Program-made: the position numbers and the translations under genes
Part shown: piece by piece, positions 10,101 to 20,400 of the stretch
Layout of the letters: every line of letters begins with the position of its first letter
How positions within the stretch are numbered: the stretch's first letter is position 1
The notes under the pieces: generated by a model
The model's input: the letters and a program-made list of their open reading frames with translations, nothing else
Told to the model about the DNA's origin: nothing
Database searches by the model: none
Origin: Owenia fusiformis
Taxonomy: Eukaryota; Annelida; Polychaeta; Sabellida; Oweniidae
Direction: 5' to 3'
DNA: 64,000 bases
NCBI GenBank assembly: GCA_903813345.2
Contig: CAIIXF020000008.1
Location: forward strand, 19,268,822 to 19,332,821

Positions 10101-13100
10101 GCCAGGGCAGGAAAAGAACCATCAGAACTGGGTGAACTTAGGCGGAAACTTCTCTTTTTCCTTGAGACTCAAAGACACTACGTTCCAGAAAGATTACTTG
10201 CTCATTTTCCTTTTGATAGTAAGAAAGCTTAGTTAACTTTATGAAGTGTTTGCATCTGTATTTCTATATAGCTATATGATCCCATTTGATTTTCGAAAAA
10301 AGAATTGATATATTTGATAGAAAGTATGACAGAAAGTATTGAAGATTTAAAGTTTGAATTTGTTCTCTGTTGAACAAGGGGAGTCCATCTTTTCAATTTT
10401 TTACCAGATAACTTTAAAAAATGAAGCATTATCCAGGAATAAAGTCAGAATAAAGTTGTTTTTTGACTTTTTAGAAAATAGCAAATGATAATAGCAAAGC
10501 AAAGAACCATGTGAAATTATCAATTTTTCAAAGTTTTTTCTCAACTTGTCTATATCCCTTTTACTCCTTTTAAATTGTGTGATTGTAGGTTTCTTTGAAG
10601 AAAGGGCTATCCTGCTAGGAAGACTTGGCAGACATGAACAAGCATTAGCAATATATGTACATATACTACATGACAATAGCTTAGCCAAACAGTAAGTTCA
10701 ATTTATAAGGAACCCAATGACTAATGAATTTTTTAAAACACCCAAACCTAGAATTATTTATGTGATAGCACATCTAGTGACACTTAATCTGTTGATTCCA
10801 ACATATAAGGACCAAATTATACATGTATGCTCCAATCTCTTGTGTCCCCCTTACCATGTACCTTACTTGGGTAGGGGTATAGATAACAGGATGGGAGGGG
10901 AGGGGACAGGAATTTAATGCAGTAAAAAGATATGATATGTAAAAGGTAAAATGCAAACTACATGGATAATCTCCCGCACTTTAAATTAATTCTGATATTT
11001 GGATACATGGATGTCAGATGTGATTTTAAAGTCATAAGATCGAATAAGTGCAAATAATACCATGTTTTAATATTTCTTACTTCAGGTATTGTAAACTAAA
11101 TTATGACCGGCACAAAGAAGGCAACAAAGATGTCTATATCTTCCTGCTAAAGATGTTTCTGTCCCCTCCCGATGCTGGCTATCTAGGTAGGTTTGTTTGT
11201 TTGTATATTTAAGTCCCGTAGGGATATCTTAGATACAGGGTGACCCAATTATAGGGAGTTTAAGCTTCCACTGTTTTTCATAACCTAAACGTGAATGGAA
11301 AATATTTAAGCCATGCATTTGTATGGGTGATTGGTCATACGTAAAGGTTGGCTTTTCAATTTTATATGCTAGCTCAAACTCCCGAATGTCACCCATCTAA
11401 AATGTCGTGTATCTAAATGTGGGTGGATGGTGGCCTGGTGTGGTTGGGTCTATCCGAGGTATCTGAATTCCTAGGAGGTCTTATATTCATATTATAGCAA
11501 GTTATGATAATAATAATATAATAATAATAATAATATATATTTCAGTTTAGTCAATTTTTACAATAACATACAGTTTTGATGGAAAAATAATGAAAATGCA
11601 ATGACACTTAAAATAAGTGTATTAAATTACACAATAGTTTTAATAAATGTTTATTGGATATAGAAAAGGTACAAAAGAAAAAGAAAAAGGGAGTCATTTG
11701 AAGGGAGAGTTTGCAATTATGGGTTCAATGTGTCTAATCTCTATAACAATCGTCCATGTTAGTCAATGATGCAGTTTAACCCCTAGTTGGCCCATGTACC
11801 CCCCAGGATGTCACCCTGCACCACTAACGAACGTGTTGAACAACATTTTGAGTGGTTAAAATAAAAGTTCCTCCTCAATCGCTTTTTTAAACACTTTATA
11901 TAACATCATTGGATAATAGGTTATACATATTAAGATTGATAATTCTAAATTAGGTATAACTTTAACTGTGTTTTAAATTTCTTATTGTTTTGTATTTGTT
12001 TTAATTCAGTGGGTAACACGTTCCAAAATTTTGCTCCTTCGACTTTTATTGAGTTTTCTGTTAAAGTATTGTGTGATTTTATTCGATGGATATTTTCCTT
12101 TCTTCTAGTATGGTAATTATGGCACTCTTGATTTTTCATAAAATAATTACTAAAGTGGGAAATCATAACTGTGTTAACCTCATGTATGCATTTTTGTACA
12201 AAAGATACAACTGAGAGTTTATGAATATCACATAGTTTGAGAATCGAAATTTTTTTAAAATTGTGTGAAATGTGTTCTTTAAGAGGTGTGGTTGTCAAAA
12301 TTCTCAGAAAGCGTTTTTGTAATTTAAATAATGGGTCAAGGGATGTTTTGGTGGCATTGCCCCAAATCAAGTTGCAATATGATAAGTTTGAATATATTAG
12401 TGAGTTATAAATAGAAATTAAGATATTTTGAGATAGTTTGTCTTTAACTTTGTATAAGATTCCTAATGTTCTTGATATTTTCATCTGTAAGTACTTGATG
12501 TGGTCTTTCCAACTGAGTTTCTCATCAATGATAACTCCCAAGAAACTAATTTTGTCAACACATTGGATTTGTTTTTTAGCAATTTTTAGGGAAAGACCTT
12601 GGTTAAGTTTTACTCTTTGTGTAAAAGTCATATATTTTGTCTTTTCAATATTTAATGACAATTTATTTACATTGAACCAGATTGCTAATTTTGTCAGTTC
12701 TTCATTCATTTTGTTGAATACATCTAAATCATTTTTTCCAGAATATAAAATATTAGTATCGTCTGCGAATAACATAAAATTTAAATCCTTGGACACTCTA
12801 TAAATGTCATTTATAAAAAGTAAAAATAAAAGAGGGCCTAATACAGAACCTTGTGGCACGCCACAAAGTAATGTTCTTTCATTTGCATTCTTAGCTTTCA
12901 CTATTTATGTTAAATATATTTTTATTTTGTAGAGTATTTTCAGTAGAATTCCATTTAGAAGTTCTAGAAATGCTTTGAACTGAACCATGGATATAAGAAA
13001 TGTTGACACTCAAATGTGGAAACTCACTTATTTTTTGCTGTGTATTTAGGTATTATGGTATCTGGCACAACCCCCTCCGAACCTAATATAGATGCAGCAC

Positions 13101-15057
13101 TAGATCTGCTCAGGGACCATGGTAACCAAGTCAATACGTCTAAGGTATGATTTTTACTGAGTTTAATAGGAAGAAGATTTTTCTTTATTAAATACAGTGA
13201 AACTTGTAAAGTGAAATACCTCTAAAAGTTGAACACCTCTGTTAATGGAACACTTTTCAGAGTCCTAAAGACCAACTGACTTAATGTTAAATGAATCTCT
13301 CTAAGCGGAACACCTCCCAAGTGGAACACCTTTTAGAGGTACCAAATGTGTCCTAGTGAGGCAGGTTTTACTGAATGTATACATAATAAGATGTAAAGTC
13401 TGTACATTTTCACTTATGAATGCTCTCATAAATCCTGATTTCAATCATCGATCATCTCAATTTTAGATTTAAACTGTAATCTGTGGAAAACTCCCCAAGT
13501 GGAATTGGTCCTTGGGCTCAATGAAGGATATATATCATATTACATTTTGAAATGAAATGTCTTATTAAAGTTTCATTAGCTCAGATACAAAATGTAGACG
13601 TGAATTGTTCATAATTGATAATGATAAATGATAAACATTTCTATTCACAATTCAATAATTTTACTTTCATTTTCACATCATCACCACAAGTGATGACCTA
13701 TTGTTATAGTCTCCAACATTTTTGTGGATGGTGTTTGGCGATTGGCATTCAGTGGTAAGTGTTTAGCAGTCAGCGGTCAATGTTTTGTTACAAATGGCAG
13801 GTGGTGACAATTTGCATGTTAATGCCTTGTTGATTAATTGATTGTTTATTACACTGAAGGCACTGGAGCTCCTGCCAGCCTCCATAGAAGTGTCCCGGTT
13901 ACTAGTCTTCCTTGAGAATGTTCTTGAGGAGAGAGGGGTTGACAAGAGAGATGCCCAGGTCCTACGCAGCCTTCTGTATGCTGAACATTTACAAGTAATT
14001 TATTATGGCTTGCTCTATTGACTTTTGCGACCGTTCTCAATGAAGCAATGTTTTAATACTATTATACTTTATACATTACACATACAACAAATATGATCAA
14101 TAGCCACTATCTGTATAATTTAAAATGGTCAGCATAAATGGATTATTTTCTGTTTTGAAATGTTGCCATTTGTGCTTTCGCATAAATTGTGTAACATTTG
14201 TTTATTTTCATATTTTTCAGTTCTTTGTAGCATAGCATTTAATTAATTTATTTATTTTATTTATTAATTAATTTTTTTTGATTTTTTTCTAGGTTCAAGA
14301 ACAGAGAATGTTTTATCAAAAAATTAAGTGCATTATAACAGATGAAAAAATGTGCAGAGTGTGTAAGAAGAGGATTGGAAACAGGTACGAGGGCACTTTT
14401 TTACAGGTTGTAACATAAGTAATCAATATTTGTAATTAAAATTAAAGTGTAATTTAATATGAAAGAAACAAATACAAATAAACAAAGTTTGAATAAATAT
14501 TTTATCTAAATATAAGACTTAAACCCATTTAGGTCTTTCAATTAGGATTAGTATAATTTAAAAGCAGGTGTTGGCAAGACAGACTCAGGTCTTATGTGGA
14601 ACAGTTGATACCCAGGGGGTCATTAACAGAAACTTAGTAAAGTTACGAATCGTAAATCAATTGTTGTAACCATGGATATAATGACGTCACAGTTAGAGAA
14701 CAATGGGTTTTACGAATTCTTAACTTTATGAAGCTTCTGTTAATGCCCCCAGTCAGTTCATAATTGTTAGGAGTGAAGTCTTAATTTGTAACTGCTAGCT
14801 TATGCCTTGGTCACATTTGCTACGATTTTACTACGGCGCCCGGCAGATTGAGTATTTTGTTCAAAATTGAATACAAATTTGAACAAAACACTCAATCGGC
14901 CAGGCACCGGCCGATGGATCGGAGCAAATGTGACCCAGGCTTCAAGGCAATTTTAACATTTAATCCACTCTATTTCAGTGCTTTTGCGAGGTATCCAAAT
15001 GGTGTCATTGTACACTACTACTGCTGCAAAGACCCCAAAGTTTGGCCTTCAGAATAG
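6996..15057 (+). CDS. VPS39: VPS39 (Vam6/Vps39-like), C-terminal part, ten exons
   Basis: Ten exons: 6996-7156, 8116-8214, 9756-9873, 10090-10218, 10589-10691, 11086-11186, 13050-13144, 13860-13994, 14293-14384 and 14979-15057 (stop TAG). All splice phases agree, giving 369 residues plus one split codon. The protein matches the C-terminal ~40% of metazoan VPS39: 'SPLKGHDRTVQYLQRLG', 'PEDGLKIFTEDLPEVE', 'GRHEQALAIYVHIL', 'GNKDVYIFLLKMFLSPP', and the C-terminal zinc-binding region CRVCKRRIG...NSAFARYPNGV...HYYC. VPS39 is the Rab7-binding subunit of the HOPS tethering complex, acting in late endosome/autophagosome-lysosome fusion. This part corresponds to the clathrin-heavy-chain-like alpha solenoid and the Vps39 domain 2. 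The N-terminal CNH part is not in the window. I could not find the preceding exon between 1 and 6990, so an intron over 6.9 kb is implied. The introns contain several transposons. Confidence 0.97.
8116..8214 (+). CDS. VPS39: VPS39 exon
   Basis: 33 codons, phase 0 at both ends, encoding IFTEDLPEVENLPRQKVLDY ... VPYL. The acceptor is CCTGTAG and the donor GTAAGA. Confidence 0.95.
8681..8743. repeat. GATCGTGGTCCT-type minisatellite
   Basis: About five imperfect 12-bp units built from GTCGTG, GTCCTG and ATCGTG, inside the element at 8390-9663. On the minus strand it would read as a His-Asp/Gln repeat; there is no reason to think it is translated. Confidence 0.8.
8745..9300. repeat. 145-bp tandem repeat array, about 3.8 copies
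   Basis: The phrase CTTTTGGG(T/C)GGCCATCTTG recurs at 8841, 8986, 9131 and 9276, an exact 145-bp period. Each unit also holds 'GGTTTTTCGAAAAATCTTG' and 'AGTACTAGAGCTGATTAAC'. The first unit is the most divergent. 145 is not a multiple of three, and the overlapping open frames in it are shadows. Part of the TIR element at 8390-9663. Confidence 0.9.
9756..9873 (+). CDS. VPS39: VPS39 exon
   Basis: Encodes EHVIMECNDDSENFHNALAL ... SLPEG, ending with one base of a split codon. The acceptor is ATTCAAAG, with no long pyrimidine run directly adjacent, and the donor is GTAATG. The intron just upstream ends close to the right TIR of the 8390-9663 element. Confidence 0.93.
10090..10218 (+). CDS. VPS39: VPS39 exon
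   Basis: Encodes (G)EIPARAGKEPSELGELRRKL ... HFPFD(S), with phase 1 at each end. The acceptor is TTATTGTAG and the donor GTAAGA. Confidence 0.95.
10589..10691 (+). CDS. VPS39: VPS39 exon
   Basis: Encodes (S)FFEERAILLGRLGRHEQALA ... AK(Q), a strongly conserved helical repeat of VPS39. The acceptor is GATTGTAG and the donor GTAAGT. Confidence 0.95.
11086..11186 (+). CDS. VPS39: VPS39 exon
   Basis: Encodes YCKLNYDRHKEGNKDVYIFL ... SPPDAGYL(G). The acceptor is TACTTCAG and the donor GTAGGT. The following intron (11187-13049) received a LINE fragment and a 130-bp MITE. Confidence 0.95.
11254..11383. mobile_element. 130-bp MITE, family GGGAGTTTAAGC (copy 1)
   Basis: Starts TA-GGGAGTTTAAGC and ends in CTCAAACTCCC. 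A second copy of the same length at 34309-34438 shares 'CCTAAACGTGAA', 'GGAAAATATTTAAGC' and 'TTGGTCATACGTA'. TA at the edge suggests a Tc1/mariner-like target, though here the right TA is lost. Confidence 0.75.
11510..11542. repeat. ATA/TAA microsatellite
   Basis: Simple (TAA)n tract within a VPS39 intron. Confidence 0.8.
11945..12901 (-). pseudogene. 5'-truncated LINE reverse transcriptase (Jockey/CR1-like)
   Basis: A 318-codon open frame on the minus strand starts inside the reverse transcriptase domain: 'GVPQGSVLGPLLFLLFINDI', then 'MLFADDTNI', the catalytic FADD box, followed by the thumb ('SFLGVIIDEKLSWKDHI') and the conserved C-terminal segment ending 'GAKFWNVLPTELK'. These motifs are typical of the Jockey/CR1 group of non-LTR retrotransposons. 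The endonuclease and the N-terminal RT motifs are missing, the usual outcome of incomplete reverse transcription. The frame has no internal stop, so the insertion may be fairly young. It lies antisense in the VPS39 intron between the exons at 11086 and 13050. Confidence 0.9.
13050..13144 (+). CDS. VPS39: VPS39 exon
   Basis: Encodes (G)IMVSGTTPSEPNIDAALDLL ... NTSK, the least conserved part of this gene segment. The acceptor is GTATTTAG and the donor GTATGA. Confidence 0.93.
13678..13835 (+). repeat. Short copy of the GTGGTGACA repeat family
   Basis: Shares the start (TCACCACAAGTGATGAC, then ATTGTTATAGTCTCC) and end (GGTGGTGACAATTTGCATG, then TTAATGCC) with the 366-bp copy at 2087-2452 but lacks the middle 'AAGGTCAAAA' part. 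Located 24 bp before a VPS39 exon. Confidence 0.55.
13860..13994 (+). CDS. VPS39: VPS39 exon
   Basis: Encodes ALELLPASIEVSRLLVFLEN ... LLYAEHLQ in phase 0. The acceptor is ACACTGAAG, preceded by TTTATT, and the donor GTAATT. Confidence 0.95.
14293..14384 (+). CDS. VPS39: VPS39 exon with first zinc-ligand pair
   Basis: Encodes VQEQRMFYQKIKCIITDEKM, then CRVCKRRIGN and two bases of the next codon. The C-x2-C pair is part of the conserved C-terminal zinc-binding region. The acceptor is TTTTTTCTAG and the donor GTACGA. Confidence 0.96.
14803..14944. mobile_element. ~140-bp palindromic MITE before the last VPS39 exon
   Basis: The left side GGTCACATTTGCTACGATTT pairs with AATCGGAGCAAATGTGACC-like text on the right, and the arms continue through GATTGAGTATTTTGTTCAAA / TTTGAACAAAACACTCAATC to a short centre. 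The right arm ends about 35 bp before the acceptor of the last exon (14978). Confidence 0.75.
14979..15057 (+). CDS. VPS39: VPS39 terminal exon
   Basis: Encodes (S)AFARYPNGVIVHYYCCKDPK, VWPSE and the TAG stop. The NSAFARYPNGV..HY(F/Y)C block is a signature of the VPS39 C-terminus and supplies the remaining zinc ligands. The acceptor is CTATTTCAG. Confidence 0.97.
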
Positions 15058-15342
15058 ATGGCAGTAAAGTAGATGGTGATGTCTAAATGGACCTATCACT
15101 GATTTAAATGCAATGCAACTATCTCCTTAATGCCACCTTTAGGGGATTATGTTTAACTCTGGTTTCATAATAATAGGATTTCTATAAATATGATGTGAAA
15201 TATAGAAGATATTGGATGGTCCATGCGCTTTGTGGGCAATTCATTTTAGGTTCATTGACTTGTACATTAACCAGAGACCTCAACCACATTGACCTGCGGG
15301 CCCCCACATTCTAATCAACTGGCATTGTAGTCTAATGCAATG

Positions 15343-15348
15343 AATAAA
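15343..15348 (+). terminator. Candidate poly(A) signal of VPS39
   Basis: AATAAA 286 nt after the VPS39 stop codon, the first such hexamer on the plus strand downstream. No cleavage site can be seen. Confidence 0.4.
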
Positions 15349-15349
15349 T

Positions 15350-17216
15350 CCCACCTGAGTCTCAGTTAGAAAAAATATCATAATCAACAGTAAAACTGAA
15401 GGAAACTAAAGAAGAACTTCATCCAAAGAATACAATGTCACCCACCTTTCTGAGAAGTCTTTTTGTGACCTTTTGATGTGACATTTGACTATTGGCATGG
15501 AATGTGGTGTTTTAAAGCATTCAAGTCATTTTGGCCAGATTTAATACCAGATATACGAGGCGTCACAACCCGATGTGATGAAATTAGTAGTAACTTAATT
15601 CTCACCTGAATTCTTTTGGAAAAGTTACATGTGAAACTAAAATGTAAAACAAAATCAAGTTCATAATTTTTTACTTGTAAATCCCAACTATAATACCGCC
15701 AGTGCAATATAGATGTCGCTTCTAACAGAACAGTGAGAATATTCAAAAGTATTAAACATAATTTTGTTTGTATTGGGCAGAAAATTAGATTGAAGAGAAA
15801 TGATTTCCAGATTGAGTTGAAGATTCAAAGAATCTCCAAATTATTGTTGAATGTTATTGTGATCGCTCAGTAATCACAAAGTTTTTTTTCACAAAGTTTT
15901 TTTTGCACATTATTGTGCAGTGTCCTGCTGTAGACGAGATTTACCAAGGGGTAGAGGTTCACCGTTTAAAAAATCCATGGGACAACTTTGTATTGGCCCA
16001 TAAATGGCCAAAATCACTTGAAAAGTGATCAGAATTGTGAAAAATTGCATGATTTTGAAATTCCAGGGGGGGGGGGGTCAGACCCCCTAGCCAAAGGCCT
16101 GAGTGTACATGCATAATGTTGAATATATGAGTATGTAACAAAATATATGTAAATCATGTTAACAATGGATATGTCAACATCATATGACACCATTATAGCT
16201 AAATATGTCTTACATTTTGTAAAGCAAATATGTCTGACATCACCATAAATAAAGATGTTTGACATCAAAGTATTGGTGAAGAGAAACATTTTTTTGTGAG
16301 AACATAATCAAATTGAGTAAAGGTGTATATGAATTGTTAATAAGTAGATGCTATAGATAAATTGTATATATGAAGTCACAATTTGTACAAATATAAATAA
16401 TGAGTCACTGAAGACACAAAATAAATATGATATTATAAATATGATATAGGCTATTAGAATATTATTTCATTTGATTCCTTTGATTGGATTCATCATATTT
16501 TTGTGAAAAGGAGTAATCACACCATATTATACATAAACTATAAGTTCTGAAAAATGACAAATATATGAAAAATCACAAAATGAGAGCATTTTTATCAGAA
16601 TATATGGATCAGCCCTTGTATAATAACAGAGAGTGCCTTAACCGGAATATTCAAATGGATTAAGGCCAAAAGATATAAAATCAAACCAGTATCTCCACAC
16701 TCATTGGCTCTCATGCTTGGCCATTCTCCTCGCATGTATAATATGACCCAATGGTGCTACTTTCAATAAATAATCAAACAAAAATATAGAACTTCGGTTG
16801 AGTCATACTTTGATATTATATTTGTTCTTTGAATATTTATATATACAAGACATCAATTTACAAATATATCAGTAAAATATAATTTATAATTATTTACAAA
16901 GCTTTTCATGCTTAATAATACTTGTATTGTCAATATCATGTTTCATGATTTTCACAATACACATTTTTTCATAATTTACAGATTGTGTTGAACTTTACTG
17001 TACTAGGTTTTCTGTAAAGGCTATGTTGTACTTTCTCCTATATTTTGGAATTACACACCGTGAACATTTTTAGTACTGTGCATGGACCAATGATTCATTG
17101 TCATAGCAGGCTATACTGAATCACCTGATTGAATTATGCAGACCGTGTCGGAAACTTAAAGATGCTTTGCAAAAGTTATAGCTATTTTTCGAATTATTTG
17201 AAATGTCAAAATTAGC
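15350..17216. other. Intergenic region between convergent VPS39 and msxlx
   Basis: No coding signal was recognised. It contains a fragment of the CAGGCCCGTAGCC repeat family at about 15985-16102 and AT-rich text. The two genes converge here, so both 3' UTRs fall in this stretch. Confidence 0.6.
15985..16102 (-). repeat. Fragment of the CAGGCC..TAGCCAGG MITE family
   Basis: On the minus strand it begins CAGGCCTTTGGCTAGGGGG and continues with TTCAAAATCATGCAATTTTT and CACTTTTCAAGTGATTTTGG, paralleling the element at 3364-3570. The opposite terminus is missing. Confidence 0.65.
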
Positions 17217-17492
17217 TCAAAAGCCTCCAAATGATACTGGGGTAAACGCCGAAACGCCTTGTTGTAAGGCATGTGAAAATTGTGCAACCGCGGATGGGTT
17301 TGGTGGTGCTGGGGCTGGCCATGAACTAGATGCTGTGCTTGTTGTTGAATTAATGCGCTGTTGCTGCGTAGAAGAAGGGCTACTTGTTGCCATCGAAGTA
17401 GATGTTGCTGAAGGTGAAGCAACGGCCGCCATAGGGCTCGTTTCACGATCTCTCCTTTCTCGTGCTCGTCGATTTTGGAACCAGATTTTCAC
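17217..17492 (-). CDS. msxlx: msxlx exon 3 (homeodomain helix 3 and C-terminus)
   Basis: Begins GTG AAA ATC TGG right after the TTTTCAG acceptor. It encodes VKIWFQNRRARERRDRE, a Ser/Thr/Ala-rich linker and a C-terminus ending ALQQGVSAFTPVSFGGF. Confidence 0.92.
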   Translation of the reverse strand: MKIWFQNRRARERRDRETSPMAAVASPSATSTSMATSSPSSTQQQRINSTTSTASSSWPAPAPPNPSAVAQFSHALQQGVSAFTPVSFGGF

Positions 17493-20400
17493 CTGAAAAT
17501 AAAAATGTTGACTATTAATTTCAATATTTTATCTTTTCAGCTTCTAAGACTTTTCAGCTAATTATTATGCTTTTATAAATTAAATCAATGCTGCCATTAT
17601 TAAGTAATAATGCATCACGTTGAAATACTGCATACGAAAAAAGTTCATTGATCAAATATGAATAAAATTATTATTGATTAAGAATCATTTGCGGGCAATG
17701 AACCTCACAAATGTCAAAATGCGGCGAGCTTTTCTATTTCACGGCCTCGGTAATTACCATTATAATCACTTCATGAAAATCATAACAATTGTATTATGGT
17801 TAATTAATGATAACTTGACCAATTGCTAACATGTAAACCGTCACAGCTGATCCGGAATAATCAAATTAGACTAATTGGACATTCTTTTATCTTGTCCTTG
17901 TCGGCAATAAGGGGTCACGGCGCGCTAATCGTGTCAAACGATGTCAAAATTTAGCTAGAAGATATTTCGATGGATGTGCAACCTGCGCATCTGCAGTCAT
18001 ACTGCGTCTAATACGTTAATGGGAACATGTGTATTATTGGACCCCATTGATCTGGATAGTGGCGAGATAATTGGCTCATCATACAATTTACGAGTTGGCC
18101 ACTTCAGCTGGTTTATTAAATTAAACTTTAAATTGGGAAATCCATCACGAGTAGGATGAAAATACAGCTTATCTCACACACGAATATTCAAGCTGTCTCT
18201 GCCTTGCTTTTTGATCTCATGCGCAAGCTAGCATAATATCCAAGATTTTAATTTTACCAGGGCAAAAGGACGATTCTCGGTTTGGAGAACAGTCTCCTGG
18301 GCTAATAATTTTTTTCATGAAAAATATAGAAATATTACCCAAATTAAACTATGAATATTCAAAAGAGGACATTTAAATCTACAATATGTAAAAATAACAA
18401 ATTGGTCTGAAGCAGGGATAACGCTCAATTAGACCGATTCAATAAAATACAAGTCTCGATTTGGGGAAAGAAGTTCATTAGTGTACTGCGCTAATTTTTT
18501 TTTGGCGAAAAATCTAGAAATATTACCCAAATTAAATTATGACTATTCAAAAGAGGACATTCAAATCTATATTATGTAAAAAAATCAAAGGAGGAGGGAA
18601 ATTAGCGCAACAGATTTTATACAGTCATATGTTGGATTTTGGCCATTTTCTGAGGATTTAAACAATTGCATATGTTAGGCCAATGCATTACCTCCAGGAA
18701 AATCACTTCTAGAGATGATAAAATAATTTCGACTTTGAGACAGGTTAGATGCAAACAACCCACCCACATGATTTTTCTGAAATGTTTTCCTAGTTTTCGA
18801 CCCCTTCCATCCCTGCTTTTTTAATTTTTCTTGCATCAATTTGTTGCATTTTGACACATAGTTAACCACTTTAAAGGAATAAGTGATTCCTTCAGGGGTT
18901 TTAAAGATACCCATTATGGGTGACCAAACTTAGCTGAAAGCAATGATTTTTCCTATGGGAAAATAACATGGGAAATATTGTTTTCCACTTTATCTAAATG
19001 GAATCATTTATTCCTTTTAAGGGATCAACTGTGAGTCAAAAAGCAACATATTGATGCAAGAAAAATTAAAAAAGAAAGGATGGAAGGGGTTGAAAATCAG
19101 GAAAACATTTCAGAAAAAACATGTGGGTGGGTTGTTTGCATCTACCCTGTCTCAAAGTCAAAATTATTTTATCATCTCTCGAAGTGATTTTCCTAGAGGT
19201 AAAACATTCGCCTAACATATGCACCTGTTTAAATTCCCAGGAAATGGCCGAAATCCAACATATGATTGTCCAAAATCTGTTGCGCTAACTTCCCTCCTCC
19301 TTTGTCCGAAGCAGGGATAATGCTCATTTAGATTGATGAACTTCGTTCTCCAAACCGAGAATCGTCCTTTAAAGCCAACTAACTATTCTGTATTAAAAAT
19401 TTGAAATATTGATATTTCAAAAAATTATTTTCCCATATTTTATTGCGGTAATGCCAGTTGAAGGGATAATGCTGAAGATGTTGACCGTAATACTGGCAAA
19501 ACAGAGTAGGAGATGGACCATGTATTTTCACTGTGACCTTTGACATCGAACATTGTCCTCACACTAGCTTTCGAACGGTTAAAATTCAATCAAACCTGTT
19601 GTAATGGTCATCCTAAGATTTAGCCCACATGTTTAGATTTTCACAATTTCAATTAAAAATGAACATCAGCCAAAATATCTTACAAAATAAACTTTAGTTT
19701 GTTATTAACTCACCGTGAATTCATATTTTAATACTTGAATAGAATAATTGTGTTCAAATAAAAACATGCGGTTTTTACCCCCGGGTTTCAAAACATAACC
19801 ATCTTGTTCAAATCACATTAATCATATGTTTCAGTTAAATCCTGCTAGTATTCGAGTGAGGTCTCATTATTTACATTTTCAATTGATGCCCATTAGTTTA
19901 TGATTGTCGACTCAATTAGTTTTTTATAATCCATCTGCGGCTTGTAAAATACATTTTTAGTATATCGATATTTATATAAAAACCTTGAATTTCAGCAATT
20001 ATAGTATCGTTTAATTTTACACCGATCGTTACAGTTCCTGATATGGGTCGTTAAGATAACAATTTTTGAAAATTAAATTTTTATAATCTATACAATGTTC
20101 GACAGTATGAAGGTATTTGTAGTCATAAAATATCACAGCATATAATAGATTTTAAATTCTGAATTATAGTTTTAAAAGAAGATTGCACATTGTTAGCTAT
20201 ATTTCCATCATATTGAAAGTCATAAAACATAAAAGACAAATTTATTAGCTTTGAAACCTTGATTATGACCCGGGAAATCTCAATCAATGTAATAAATTGA
20301 AACTTAACACTATGCTTTTTACCGTTTGTCTTTTCAAAGCTAATCAAAACGGTAGACGCTCCTGAGTTATTACAACAAAATTGCTTTTTCGGAAATTTGA

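Noticed and set aside
12438-12803. 121-codon plus-strand open frame
   Set aside because: Antisense of the LINE reverse transcriptase.
17203-17496. 97-codon plus-strand open frame
   Set aside because: Shadow of msxlx exon 3 on the opposite strand, which has a homeodomain and proper splice sites.
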